Source: Paenibacillus arenosi (GTDB taxonomy: Bacteria; Bacillota; Bacilli; Paenibacillales; Paenibacillaceae). From it: 64,000 nucleotides of DNA. Where the stretch lies: positions 1 to 64,000 of the forward strand of contig NZ_JACYTN010000015.1 in assembly GCF_014841135.1 (NCBI RefSeq). Reading direction: 5' to 3'. How positions within the stretch are numbered: the first letter of the stretch is position 1; every line of letters begins with the position of its first letter. Both the position numbers and the translations under genes were made by a program. The notes under the pieces are model-generated. The model worked only from the letters and a program-made list of their open reading frames with translations. It was not told the origin of the DNA and searched no databases. Positions 8,498 through 16,144 of this stretch are shown piece by piece.

Positions 8498-8845
8498 CTT
8501 TTCCCTCAATCCTATAACAATTACGAATTATGATAAGCGCACAATTCGACGCTATTCTCTAAAAACTAACATACTTTGATTGTATAGAAGCATGCTCATA
8601 TACGCAATGAAAAAAAGTACTATCTAGGTCATTCGAAATCGAGCATTTATTGCACGGATGAAAGGTTACTTCTATCGCCATTCCAAAATGTAATGGGATT
8701 AAAGAAGTAGAAATCTATCAACTTATATGTAGGGAGAAGCAGAATGTTGTCCTTTTTGCTTGCGCTTGACGGTCGTGATAGAATGATAGGATGTATTGAA
8801 AGATTTGGGTCAACTTGGATAAAAGTAGCTTTGAGGTGATTAGAT
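8498..8845. other. Divergent intergenic region upstream of the coiled-coil gene
   Basis: About 350 bases separate the leftward sensor gene from the rightward coiled-coil gene. The only element I can support is the rightward promoter at 8756-8784. Two short leftward reading frames overlapping the coiled-coil gene start here but have no ribosome binding site and look spurious. Confidence 0.55.
8756..8784 (+). promoter_or_regulatory. Promoter of the coiled-coil/NAGPA pair
   Basis: TTGCTT (8756-8761), a 17-base spacer and TAGAAT (8779-8784) preceded by TGA, which adds an extended -10. It lies 62 bases before the start codon at 8846. Confidence 0.5.
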
Positions 8846-9256
8846 ATGCAACCTTCTTTCGAGAATGAGCGGGAAGCTTCCCGTAGATCCCGAACGAAGG
8901 CGAACAGAGTAAGCCCCGCATGGTTCTTATTGTTCTGGTTCGTCATGATTGCGGTCGGGATAACCGCAACTTATTATTACAGTCAGCACATGAAGCAATC
9001 CATGATTGAACAGGTGCAGGCACAAACTAATGCGCAGATTACTAGTATGCAGCGCAATTACGAGAAACAGTTGAAGCAAATGAATGAGAAGCTCGACCAA
9101 TTGCAAAGCAAAGTTCAGTCATTTAATGAATTGCTGGAGTTCACGAAGGACAATGCGTCCAACAAGACAGATAACAGCAATAAGCTTTACTCTCAGTTGA
9201 ATGAAGTGAAGAAGCAGTTAGCAGCGCTGCAGCAGAAAATGGAGCTTTTAAAATGA
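8846..9256 (+). CDS. Small membrane-anchored coiled-coil protein
   Basis: The product is 136 aa with a GAGGTGATT ribosome binding site. A basic, Arg-rich N-terminus (residues 1-27) is followed by one membrane segment (about 28-48, WFLLFWFVMIAVGITATYYY) and then an almost continuous heptad-patterned helix (about 55-136) rich in Gln, Lys and Leu. The predicted topology is cytoplasmic N-terminus with an external coiled coil. Its stop lies 13 bases before the NAGPA-domain gene, so the two are probably co-transcribed and may work together at the cell surface. No specific function is recognised. Confidence 0.75.
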   Translation: MQPSFENEREASRRSRTKANRVSPAWFLLFWFVMIAVGITATYYYSQHMKQSMIEQVQAQTNAQITSMQRNYEKQLKQMNEKLDQLQSKVQSFNELLEFTKDNASNKTDNSNKLYSQLNEVKKQLAALQQKMELLK

Positions 9257-9269
9257 TTGAGGCCAGCCG

Positions 9270-10331
9270 ATGACACAAGTTAAGCGTATAAATCGCATAT
9301 TTATGATGGCTGTCGCACCGTTCATCGGGATGATGATATTTATCCTCATCTCTTCCTTACAAGTATCCATTCAACTGACGATGCCAGACAATACTTCCTT
9401 CACGCAAGATTGGAATGAAAGTCAGAAGCAAATCACGCTAGGGTTAACGAAAGCCCAGCACACCGCGGAGTATACGATGGAGACGGTAGGTCGTGTTTCT
9501 AAGCTGTATCAGAAGACAACGAACACCATGAATTCGATTGTGAACACCGCTTCTGCACAAGCTAAACGTCCTGAACAAATTTATAATCGCCGCATTACAG
9601 CCAAGCTTGGCACACCTATGGACCAGGTTAACAGCGATAAACTGACAGCAGAATTATATCGCATAGGTTCGACATCCTATAATGGCTACGCGATGAAAGT
9701 AAAGCTTAAATCACCAGAAGCAATGAAAATGACGCTAGGCAATGACAAGTTCGGTGGTACCGAAACGACTATGCAAGCTGTACAGCGTTATGGCGCTATT
9801 GCTGGTGTAAATGCAGGCGGTTACGCAGATGGCCGTGGTGGACGATATCCGTTAGGCACTACCGTTATGAATGGCAAGTATATAGGTGGTTTCCATCCAA
9901 GCTTCAAGGATCTTACCTTTGTAGGCTTTAATAAAGAGGCTAAGCTTATCGGTGGCAAGTTCTACAGCCAATATCAATTGGACAAGATGGACCCACATTT
10001 CGGTGCCAGCTTCGTTCCTCAGCTTCTGCATAACGGCGTCTCCTTAAAGATTCCTGAGAAATGGGCAAGCTCACGCGCTCCACGAACCGTTATCGGAAAC
10101 TATAAAGACGATCAGCTTCTTATTATGGTTGTAGATGGCTATGATGAGAACGGAAAGTCGGGTGCTTTGCTGTCAGAGATGCAGAAGAAGATGCAAAATC
10201 TCGGTGTGCAGGATGCTTATACGCTCGATGGTGGCGGTTCATCTTCTTTAATTTTCAAAGGAAGAGTTGTCAATAATCCTTCAGATGGACACCTTCGTCA
10301 ATTACCGACACATTTCTTGTTTTTTAAATAA
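9270..10331 (+). CDS. Membrane-anchored phosphodiester glycosidase (NAGPA domain)
   Basis: The product is 353 aa with GAGG seven bases before the ATG. An N-terminal membrane anchor (residues about 10-32) precedes a linker with helical character, and the catalytic-type domain spans about 130-353. Family hallmarks are GAIAGVNAGGYADGRGG (about 176-192), RAPRTVIG (about 268-275) and YTLDGGGSSSLIF near the C-terminus, as in NAGPA/DUF2233 proteins, which act on phosphodiester-linked sugars in surface polysaccharides. The enzyme is probably anchored with the domain outside. The exact substrate is unknown. Confidence 0.88.
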   Translation: MTQVKRINRIFMMAVAPFIGMMIFILISSLQVSIQLTMPDNTSFTQDWNESQKQITLGLTKAQHTAEYTMETVGRVSKLYQKTTNTMNSIVNTASAQAKRPEQIYNRRITAKLGTPMDQVNSDKLTAELYRIGSTSYNGYAMKVKLKSPEAMKMTLGNDKFGGTETTMQAVQRYGAIAGVNAGGYADGRGGRYPLGTTVMNGKYIGGFHPSFKDLTFVGFNKEAKLIGGKFYSQYQLDKMDPHFGASFVPQLLHNGVSLKIPEKWASSRAPRTVIGNYKDDQLLIMVVDGYDENGKSGALLSEMQKKMQNLGVQDAYTLDGGGSSSLIFKGRVVNNPSDGHLRQLPTHFLFFK

Positions 10332-10428
10332 TCTCTATCCAAGAACGATCGATGAATAGATTCAAAATGGGTAGCTGAAATTTCCGTTCTACATTCATGT
10401 TTTCATTTTCTTTTTGGAATGTATTGGT

Positions 10429-10434
10429 TATAAT
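10429..10434 (+). promoter_or_regulatory. -10 element before the 30-aa peptide gene
   Basis: A perfect TATAAT lies 28 bases before the small start codon. The hexamer 17 bases upstream is TTTTCT, a weak -35. Confidence 0.4.
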
Positions 10435-10461
10435 GATGGTAGTTTGTAGGAGGTGCTTCAT

Positions 10462-10554
10462 ATGACATTCTGGATTATTATGCTCGTATTCGTTTTGTTC
10501 TTGTTGGCTATGTTCACCTCTGGATACAACGAAGACAAGACCGCTGGTCTGTAA
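10462..10554 (+). CDS. 30-residue single-span membrane peptide
   Basis: The reading frame has 30 codons and a TAA stop, preceded by a strong ribosome binding site (TAGGAGGTG, 7-base spacing). It has a -10 box upstream and a hairpin terminator at 10582-10607, so it forms a complete transcription unit. The peptide begins MTFWIIMLVFVLFLLAMF, one hydrophobic helix, and ends in a short charged tail with YNEDK. Such short proteins are common in spore formers and are often missed by annotation. I do not recognise a named family; function unknown. Confidence 0.7.
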   Translation: MTFWIIMLVFVLFLLAMFTSGYNEDKTAGL

Positions 10555-10581
10555 CATCATTGACCAATAAGAGCAATGCGA

Positions 10582-10607
10582 GACGTCGGCCAAGCGCCGG
10601 CGTCTTT
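10582..10607 (+). terminator. Terminator of the 30-aa peptide gene
   Basis: A 9-bp stem (10582-10590 with 10596-10604, one G-T pair, GC-rich) with a 5-base loop and a short T run follows the stop codon by 27 bases. Confidence 0.65.
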
Positions 10608-10652
10608 ACGTATTTCCCTATTTCCCTCAATCATATGTAGTTTTTCGATAAC

Positions 10653-10683
10653 AAAAAAGAGACATTGATCTCGCAATGTCTCT
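10653..10683 (-). terminator. Terminator of the AbrB-like gene
   Basis: A 10-bp stem (10658-10667 with 10674-10683, arm AGAGACATTG) is followed on the minus strand by six T. Confidence 0.85.
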
Positions 10684-10698
10684 TCCTTGCCCCCTATG

Positions 10699-10947
10699 TT
10701 ACCTTACCAAGTGCGTCATTTCGGTCATACATGTTGAACAGATATACCGTTCTTTAAATTCTGCTACGCCATCCATATTACCGCAGAATACACATTTTGG
10801 ACGATAACGCTCCAAAATGATATGATCCCCTTGAACTAAAATTTCTACAGGATCTCCTTCATTCATCTGATAACGTTTACGTAGTGACTTCGGAAGTACA
10901 ATGCGCCCCAATTGATCGACTTTACGGACTACACCGGCAGGTTTCAT
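10699..10947 (-). CDS. AbrB-type transition-state regulator with C-terminal CxxC pairs
   Basis: Predicted 82 aa from the ATG at 10947; the alternative GTG nine bases upstream overlaps the AGAGAGGTGG binding site. Residues about 3-48 (PAGVVRKVDQLGRIVLPKSL) are the swapped-hairpin AbrB DNA-binding domain. The C-terminal part replaces the Bacillus AbrB tail with a small zinc-ribbon-like unit, CVFC then CSTC about 18 residues later. AbrB proteins repress many post-exponential genes, including lipopeptide synthetase operons in Bacillus. Whether this one controls the nearby cluster is not shown. Monocistronic, with its own terminator. Confidence 0.88.
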   Translation of the reverse strand: MKPAGVVRKVDQLGRIVLPKSLRKRYQMNEGDPVEILVQGDHIILERYRPKCVFCGNMDGVAEFKERYICSTCMTEMTHLVR

Positions 10948-11163
10948 CAGATCCACCTCTCTTTACTATCTCTCATGACTTACCCTTTTTGAACTCTGCC
11001 CCTACTTATTCGATGCCTGATCTGAAAATCCTGCTGAAATTTGTCAATTTTTTTAGGTTTGCATTATTTTTTGTAACAAAGTGACTAATTGTCACACAAA
11101 ATCACGTTATTAGGTCTCCATACTCATAATTGTAGGCGATATTTCTCACCTAACCTAGTTCCG

Positions 11164-11628
11164 TTAATCCAAGCCTGGGTAATCTAGTTGTCTCAGTGCT
11201 TCATATACGACGATGGCTGCCGTATTAGACAAATTCAAGGAACGAACTTTGTCTGTCATCGGCATTCTCATACATGTTTCCGCATTTGCAGCAATTAACG
11301 ATTCAGGCAACCCCTTCGTTTCTTTACCGAATACGAAGAAATCTCCGTCTCGGAATTGAAAATCACTGAAATTGTTCTTTGTTTTTGTTGTTGCATAAAA
11401 AAAACGCGCTCCCGCGTGTTTGTCCTGTAGCTCCGCAAACGAATCATAATATTGAACTTGCACGGCACTCCAGTAATCCAAGCCAGCACGCTTCAACGTG
11501 CGATCATCCGTATTAAACCCTAATGGTCTAACCAAATGCAGATGGGTCCCTGTCGCTGCGCATGTACGAGCAATATTGCCTGTATTTGCAGGAATTTCAG
11601 GTTCGACGAGTACGATATTCAGAGCCAT
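11164..11628 (-). CDS. trmL: tRNA (cytidine/uridine-34 2'-O)-methyltransferase TrmL
   Basis: The product is 154 aa, typical for this SPOUT-family enzyme that methylates the wobble ribose of tRNA-Leu with S-adenosylmethionine. Signatures are VLVEPEIPANTGNIARTC (residues about 6-23), FGKETKGLP (about 98-106) and the C-terminal knot segment MPMTDKVRSLNLSNTAAI. AGGTGA lies upstream of the ATG. TATAAT on the minus strand about 40 bases upstream is a likely -10. Confidence 0.93.
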   Translation of the reverse strand: MALNIVLVEPEIPANTGNIARTCAATGTHLHLVRPLGFNTDDRTLKRAGLDYWSAVQVQYYDSFAELQDKHAGARFFYATTKTKNNFSDFQFRDGDFFVFGKETKGLPESLIAANAETCMRMPMTDKVRSLNLSNTAAIVVYEALRQLDYPGLD

Positions 11629-11951
11629 CTGTTATTTCACCTCACATTCATTCATGCCCTTATTATACACCAATGCACAAAATGAATCGATAAATGTCTG
11701 TAAGGGTTATAGCCATAACTCGTCAGGCTGCTGTATAAACACTGTGTAAACATATCTCACCTCAAGAGGTAAGGAAAAATAAGGAGGGGGATCCGCACAT
11801 TTTGTTCCTTTCATATGACAATACAAAGCGCACGAGTCCGTTGTTCCCTCCCGTTTCTTAGCTATGGCAAATATCGTTACATGATAGAAAGAATACATTC
11901 ATTACGATCTATTGTGAGATATGCGCTAACGTGTTCGTGAATTCGATAGAG
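11629..11951. other. Intergenic region upstream of trmL
   Basis: About 320 bases lie between trmL and the thioesterase gene. Apart from the probable trmL -10 near 11660, I see no convincing gene, hairpin terminator or repeat. A 63-codon leftward frame here lacks a ribosome binding site. Confidence 0.5.
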
Positions 11952-13352
11952 TCATTCCTTTACAACGTTAGGTACGGGATAGGATTCGCTTAGATGACCA
12001 TTAGCAGTCTTTTGTAAAAACGATACGATTGCTTTCCATGCATGCTGTTCAGCCGCAGCCACTGCAGCAGGGCTCACGTTAGGATGGAACACAACCGCGG
12101 GCAAGTTAGGAAGGAAGAAGGAGTGTCCTGCATCTGGGTAGCGTAAGTGTTTCACTTTATATGAATATTCATAATTAGACAATGTATGAACGATAGACAA
12201 GCTCATATCTGAAGTTGGACCCATTTCATCTTGATCACCTGAAATAAGCAGCACATTTGCGCTCATTCTTTCGACTGGAATTCGAGACTGTTCAACCGCA
12301 TCCGAATTTTGTAGAGCTCGTGTAATCGTATCTCGCAAGCTGGATTTATCAAAAGATGCAGTTACTGCATAATCGTCTGGATACGGCAGAAATGCTAGCG
12401 GTGCACCCGCATAAGACCAAGAGGATTGGGGGGTGTAATTCGTCATTGAGATCCCTTGCATAACAATATGGGCAGGAGCAATAGCTACAACGGAGCTAAT
12501 CGATTCATGGTATGTGCTTCCTAGAAGCAGCGCGAGTTCACCACCTTTAGAAATACCGACAACCCCTATCCGTTCACTGTCAACTTCGGCTCTCTGCTGT
12601 AACCAATTGATACAAGCTCCAAACTGCTCTAGCGGAATATTTACTAATTCATGAGGTAAACCATAACTGCCTTGATAATCAAAGTAAGCAACAGCCATCG
12701 CTGCAATTCCTCTCGAAGCAAGCACAGAAGCAATGTGTGTCGACCAACCAAATCCACCGCCCGAGCCGCCTACAACGATAACTCCGGGCAACTTGTTATG
12801 TTCCTTGTTGGTAGTTGTAGAGGTGGCTGGCATATAGTATTGGCCAATAAATCCTTCCGTCACATCAAGCACCTGAACATGCTCAGCTACAAAGTCCATT
12901 TCGAAGGAATGTTCAGCCACAATTGTTTTCACTTTACTTGTATCGTCTCTTTCAGTATCGTAGGTATTTCCTTGTACAGGACTTTGCTCATATACTTTTA
13001 CATTATAGCGATTAGGATTCAAGCTCATCTTCATATAAAAAGGAATAGAGTGTGCATGCTCCCAAGATAGTTCCCCAGCCTGCTCCTTCAACTGCATAGA
13101 CCAGAACAAACCATTAGCCATGATACCGCAATAGCTCCCGCTGCGAGCTGGATGGATAGCCGTATCTAGTTCTCCATTATGATCAGCTTCAAACTGTGCA
13201 CGGGCGCACCAAGTACGACCTAGATCATCCAACATCTCAACATCAAGCTCATACAACCATTGTGGATGAAGTCCCGTAATACGCAGACTTATTGGCTCAT
13301 CTATCATACGGCTTGCTCGATTTACCTCTATCAACGCGTTTCCCTTGTTCAT
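11952..13352 (-). CDS. Acyl-CoA thioester hydrolase / BAAT-family alpha/beta hydrolase
   Basis: Predicted 466 aa from the ATG at 13352, which has GGGGAGGG nine bases upstream; an ATG at 13388 would overlap the padR stop and has poorer spacing. The N-terminal immunoglobulin-like domain (ALIEVNRASRMIDEPISLRI) matches the BAAT N domain, and residues about 195-460 form an alpha/beta hydrolase. The nucleophile is in GISKGGE, where BAAT enzymes use Cys and acyl-CoA thioesterases use Ser. SGDQDEMGP and PDAGHSFFLP supply Asp and His. It is probably an acyl-thioesterase. It forms a unit with the PadR gene upstream. A role in releasing the lipopeptide is conceivable but unsupported. Confidence 0.82.
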   Translation of the reverse strand: MNKGNALIEVNRASRMIDEPISLRITGLHPQWLYELDVEMLDDLGRTWCARAQFEADHNGELDTAIHPARSGSYCGIMANGLFWSMQLKEQAGELSWEHAHSIPFYMKMSLNPNRYNVKVYEQSPVQGNTYDTERDDTSKVKTIVAEHSFEMDFVAEHVQVLDVTEGFIGQYYMPATSTTTNKEHNKLPGVIVVGGSGGGFGWSTHIASVLASRGIAAMAVAYFDYQGSYGLPHELVNIPLEQFGACINWLQQRAEVDSERIGVVGISKGGELALLLGSTYHESISSVVAIAPAHIVMQGISMTNYTPQSSWSYAGAPLAFLPYPDDYAVTASFDKSSLRDTITRALQNSDAVEQSRIPVERMSANVLLISGDQDEMGPTSDMSLSIVHTLSNYEYSYKVKHLRYPDAGHSFFLPNLPAVVFHPNVSPAAVAAAEQHAWKAIVSFLQKTANGHLSESYPVPNVVKE

Positions 13353-13377
13353 GCTTTGAAACCCTCCCCATTCATCA

Positions 13378-13953
13378 TTATTGTTCATCCTTTACAGGAG
13401 GAAACTCGATTGCGGACTGAGCTTGCATATCACTGAGACAGTCTTTCAATTTGTGCAAATAGTTGAGCTGTATCTCGTATTGCTCGAACATATTCTCGAA
13501 GCTGAGCGCAATATAGGCCGGAAGCGGTGCATAGGATTCTTTGGCTTGTTGCCCTAGCTTCATACTTGCTAACCCTGTTTGTAACAACGTAATTTGCTCA
13601 TCTATCGCCTTCACAGCCATCTCAGTGGGCAGCATGTGCAGGAAGGAAACCGCTGTGTAAAATGTAGTCGGCAGTTCAATCGAAGATTGTGCAAGCGACT
13701 GCCTCAACATGTTCATCATCTCTTCTCTGCCTTGCTCTGTTATCGAATATATCGCTTTGGCTCTGTGCCCCGTATGCTCTACAGCTTCAATCTGAACGAG
13801 CTGTTCTTTCTCCATTTTTTTTAGCGCATGATAGATTGATCCTGGTAATATGCCGGCCCATTTATCCGTCTCCGATATTTGCATGTACGTTTGCATTTCA
13901 TAACCTGACATCGGCTTCATCATCAGTAATCCAAGTACCATTAAGCGTGCCAC
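13378..13953 (-). CDS. PadR-family transcriptional regulator
   Basis: Predicted 191 aa from a GTG at 13953, which has GAGGTGA upstream; the in-frame GTG at 13962 lies inside that site. The N-terminal winged helix (GLLMMKPMSGYEMQTYMQ, then LPGSIYHALKKMEKEQLVQ) is the PadR signature, followed by a C-terminal helical dimerisation domain. The stop lies 25 bases before the thioesterase start, so the two are one operon. A candidate operator (13982-13996) of the ATGT-N7-ACAT type sits about 30 bases upstream of the start, consistent with autoregulation. Confidence 0.88.
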   Translation of the reverse strand: MARLMVLGLLMMKPMSGYEMQTYMQISETDKWAGILPGSIYHALKKMEKEQLVQIEAVEHTGHRAKAIYSITEQGREEMMNMLRQSLAQSSIELPTTFYTAVSFLHMLPTEMAVKAIDEQITLLQTGLASMKLGQQAKESYAPLPAYIALSFENMFEQYEIQLNYLHKLKDCLSDMQAQSAIEFPPVKDEQ

Positions 13954-13981
13954 TGCATTCACCTCGAGTTTATATTTAACG

Positions 13982-13996
13982 ATGTATAATCAACAT
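13982..13996. promoter_or_regulatory. Candidate PadR operator (ATGT-N7-ACAT)
   Basis: ATGTATAATCAACAT is an inverted repeat with ATGT/ACAT half-sites, like those reported for several PadR regulators. It lies about 30 bases upstream of the PadR start. Confidence 0.4.
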
Positions 13997-14029
13997 TGAC
14001 TATTTGATTTTCTATAATTTAACACAACG

Positions 14030-14065
14030 CTCCTAACGTGTAAATAGGAGATTAGGAGTTTTTTT
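14030..14065 (+). terminator. Orphan hairpin with seven-T tail on the plus strand
   Basis: CTCCTAA (14030-14036) pairs with TTAGGAG (14052-14058) and is followed by TTTTTTT. No plus-strand gene ends nearby; the region upstream is antisense to padR. Confidence 0.45.
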
Positions 14066-14124
14066 CAAAGAAAATTAAAGGCGCTCAGTCCCCATTAGCA
14101 CTCTAGATGAACAAATACATGCAA

Positions 14125-14158
14125 AAGGACCTTAAAGAATTGCTCCTTTAAGGTCCTT
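14125..14158 (-). terminator. Terminator of the lipoprotein gene
   Basis: A perfect 13-bp stem (14125-14137 with 14146-14158) with an 8-base loop lies 12 bases after the stop at 14171. A short T run follows on the minus strand. Confidence 0.85.
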
Positions 14159-14170
14159 AAGTTGCCGAAA

Positions 14171-14503
14171 CTAAGATGACTTTTTGCGTTCAAATAACTT
14201 ATATCGCTCATTATCCCAGTTCGCTAACAACGTATTTTCATCCACCTGATATATTTTCGTACCTTTGGAAAGTTGATTGGAAGAGAATTCTTTTGTTGGC
14301 AGTTGATTAGTTCGTACCATCTTCGATACCGATCCTACCTGGCTTACATTAGGATATTGTGATTTGGCTACCAAGTTGTCTCCTATGTACTCCTGATTGT
14401 TGTAGATCAGAATGGAAGCATACGTTTGAGATTCTCCACTGCAACCAATGAATAAAGTAGTGAACATGCAAAAAAGAGCTATAGCTATAATACCCTTCTT
14501 CAC
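14171..14503 (-). CDS. Small lipoprotein of unknown function
   Basis: The product is 110 aa. The start is a GTG at 14503 with GGGGTGAT upstream. The N-terminus is a lipoprotein signal: basic start, hydrophobic core and lipobox LFIGC with Cys at residue 21, so it is probably anchored outside the membrane. The mature part is polar, with no motif I recognise. The middle (SVSKMVRTNQLPT and GTKIYQV) resembles small secreted proteins of spore formers only loosely. It follows the fenF gene on the same strand, 146 bases later, and has its own terminator. Membership of the biosynthetic operon is possible but unproven. Confidence 0.7.
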   Translation of the reverse strand: MKKGIIAIALFCMFTTLFIGCSGESQTYASILIYNNQEYIGDNLVAKSQYPNVSQVGSVSKMVRTNQLPTKEFSSNQLSKGTKIYQVDENTLLANWDNERYKLFERKKSS

Positions 14504-14649
14504 TTTATCACCCCGCTTATGAATCGTTACTTAATAGCATACAAGAAACACCAGGTAAGCAAAAGATGCTCATTACAATAGACGATCCATAAGCCCATTT
14601 TGTTTCTGTGAAATGAAAGTTTTTCTATATCCCTTAAAGTTATTTTTAC

Positions 14650-15912
14650 TTATACTATTAATAGGCGTTCATTCTTATGGAACGATATATCTGTATTGGA
14701 TTTGTTTAATAAGATACTTATCCGTTTATGACATTCCTCTTGAGGGACTCCTTTTGTCACTAGAATTCGTTGCAGCAACGTTAATGCCTTACTTATTTCT
14801 TCCTCGTTTGAATGACGTTGTTCTTTCATAATCAATTGATAGAGACTCTGAATATCCCGGCATGGTCCCACAACTCCTTTTTGGTAAGCTTCTTCATCCC
14901 AATTCGTATTACGTGTACTCACCGCAGCCCCTAAGCAAAGAGCTACTAAATCCGGTACTTTTTTGTCACTTCGCACGAATAGACTGAGTTCTTTTTTTAT
15001 TGCTTCTCTATCAATCTCATTATCATAGGCGTAAACTAAAACATTCGATAATGTTTGTAAAGTAATCTTCTTAAGAACATCCTTAGGCCCCATTTCAACC
15101 CAATGGGTCACCCCATTACTGTATAAATGAGTAAGAACCTTTGTCCAACGAACTGCTCCCGTCAGTTGAGCTGCCAACACAGATCGGATGTCATCATCTT
15201 TTGAATACAAACGTCCCTCATGACAATTCATAACGGGTATGTTCATATCTCCTAGATCCATTTCTGATAAAGCTGTAATCATAGGGCTTACAGCTCCCAT
15301 CATATATGTACTATGAAATGGACCGCTAACGTTTAGAGGAATTACAGTCGCTCCTATTATTCGAAGGTGCTCTTCTACAAAGGAGATTCCTTCCGTACTT
15401 CCTGAAAGTATCGTCTGAGTAGGAGTATTATAGTTTGCAATTTGAACATCGCAGCCTTTCTTTTCTAACTCTTTCAATACATTCTCGATAGTGGATGGTT
15501 CCATATTCGTGACTGCTATCATCCCACCCTTATTGTCATTTGAGCAAGAGGCCATAGCCTCTCCCCTAATTCGTGCTAGTTTCACTGCGTCAGTAAACGG
15601 AAATACTCCAGCTGCGGTTAATGCGGATAATTCACCAAGACTATGTCCAGCTAAATAAGAAGGCCGGAGACCTTCGTTGACAGCAACTTCAAACATAGCC
15701 ACACTAAGTGTTAAAATAGCTGGTTGTGTATTTTCGGTCTTTGTTAAAACCTCTGATGTACTATTAAAACATAAGTCAGATATATCAACCCCCAATACCT
15801 CAGACGCTTCTGAAAACCGTCGACGTACAGATTCATATCGTTCAAAAAATATTTTCCCCATACGAACATATTGTGATCCTTGACCCGAGAACAAAAACGC
15901 TATTTTATTCAT
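14650..15912 (-). CDS. fenF: Trans-acting malonyl-CoA:ACP transacylase, FenF type
   Basis: The product is 420 aa from the ATG at 15912, with AAGGGGG six bases upstream. The acyltransferase fold is shown by FLFSGQGSQYVRMG (residues about 6-19), the nucleophile motif GHSLGE (Ser about residue 91) and the catalytic His in GPFHSTYMM (about 201). A C-terminal extension of roughly 110 residues beyond FabD length matches the longer FenF-type enzymes of iturin-class clusters. The first synthetase has a KS but no AT, so this enzyme should load malonate onto its second ACP. In Bacillus iturin/mycosubtilin loci this gene precedes the synthetases; here it is last. A hairpin (15974-16025) lies in its leader. 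Confidence 0.92.
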   Translation of the reverse strand: MNKIAFLFSGQGSQYVRMGKIFFERYESVRRRFSEASEVLGVDISDLCFNSTSEVLTKTENTQPAILTLSVAMFEVAVNEGLRPSYLAGHSLGELSALTAAGVFPFTDAVKLARIRGEAMASCSNDNKGGMIAVTNMEPSTIENVLKELEKKGCDVQIANYNTPTQTILSGSTEGISFVEEHLRIIGATVIPLNVSGPFHSTYMMGAVSPMITALSEMDLGDMNIPVMNCHEGRLYSKDDDIRSVLAAQLTGAVRWTKVLTHLYSNGVTHWVEMGPKDVLKKITLQTLSNVLVYAYDNEIDREAIKKELSLFVRSDKKVPDLVALCLGAAVSTRNTNWDEEAYQKGVVGPCRDIQSLYQLIMKEQRHSNEEEISKALTLLQRILVTKGVPQEECHKRISILLNKSNTDISFHKNERLLIV

Positions 15913-15973
15913 ATCGTACGCCCCCTTCGTTGACTGCTTATAACGCAGCGCAGTGCAGTACATTGCACAAAAA

Positions 15974-16025
15974 GTCGCCAACCGGTCAATGATTGTAAGA
16001 ATCAAACACAACCGATGTTGGCGAC
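15974..16025 (-). promoter_or_regulatory. Large hairpin between the MFS gene and fenF
   Basis: GTCGCCAAC (15974-15982) pairs perfectly with GTTGGCGAC (16017-16025), and an inner CGGT/ACCG extends the stem with a small bulge. It lies 62 bases upstream of the fenF start, without a strong T tract. It could be a processing site, an attenuator or an mRNA stabiliser; none is demonstrated. Confidence 0.5.
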
Positions 16026-16144
16026 TCCAACATGTCCTATAAAAGTCTCTCGTACAAAATAAAAGCTCCCTTTAATTGCTTATTCCATTTTTCAATTTTG
16101 CAATTTAACTCCAGGAGGAAGCTACCTCCATTTTTGAATTACGA

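Noticed and set aside
11707-11898. 63-codon leftward frame between trmL and the thioesterase gene
   Set aside because: No binding site, no recognisable sequence features and low-quality composition.
14613-14831. Hydrophobic 72-codon frame on the plus strand
   Set aside because: It lies mostly antisense to the 3' end of fenF and has no convincing ribosome binding site.
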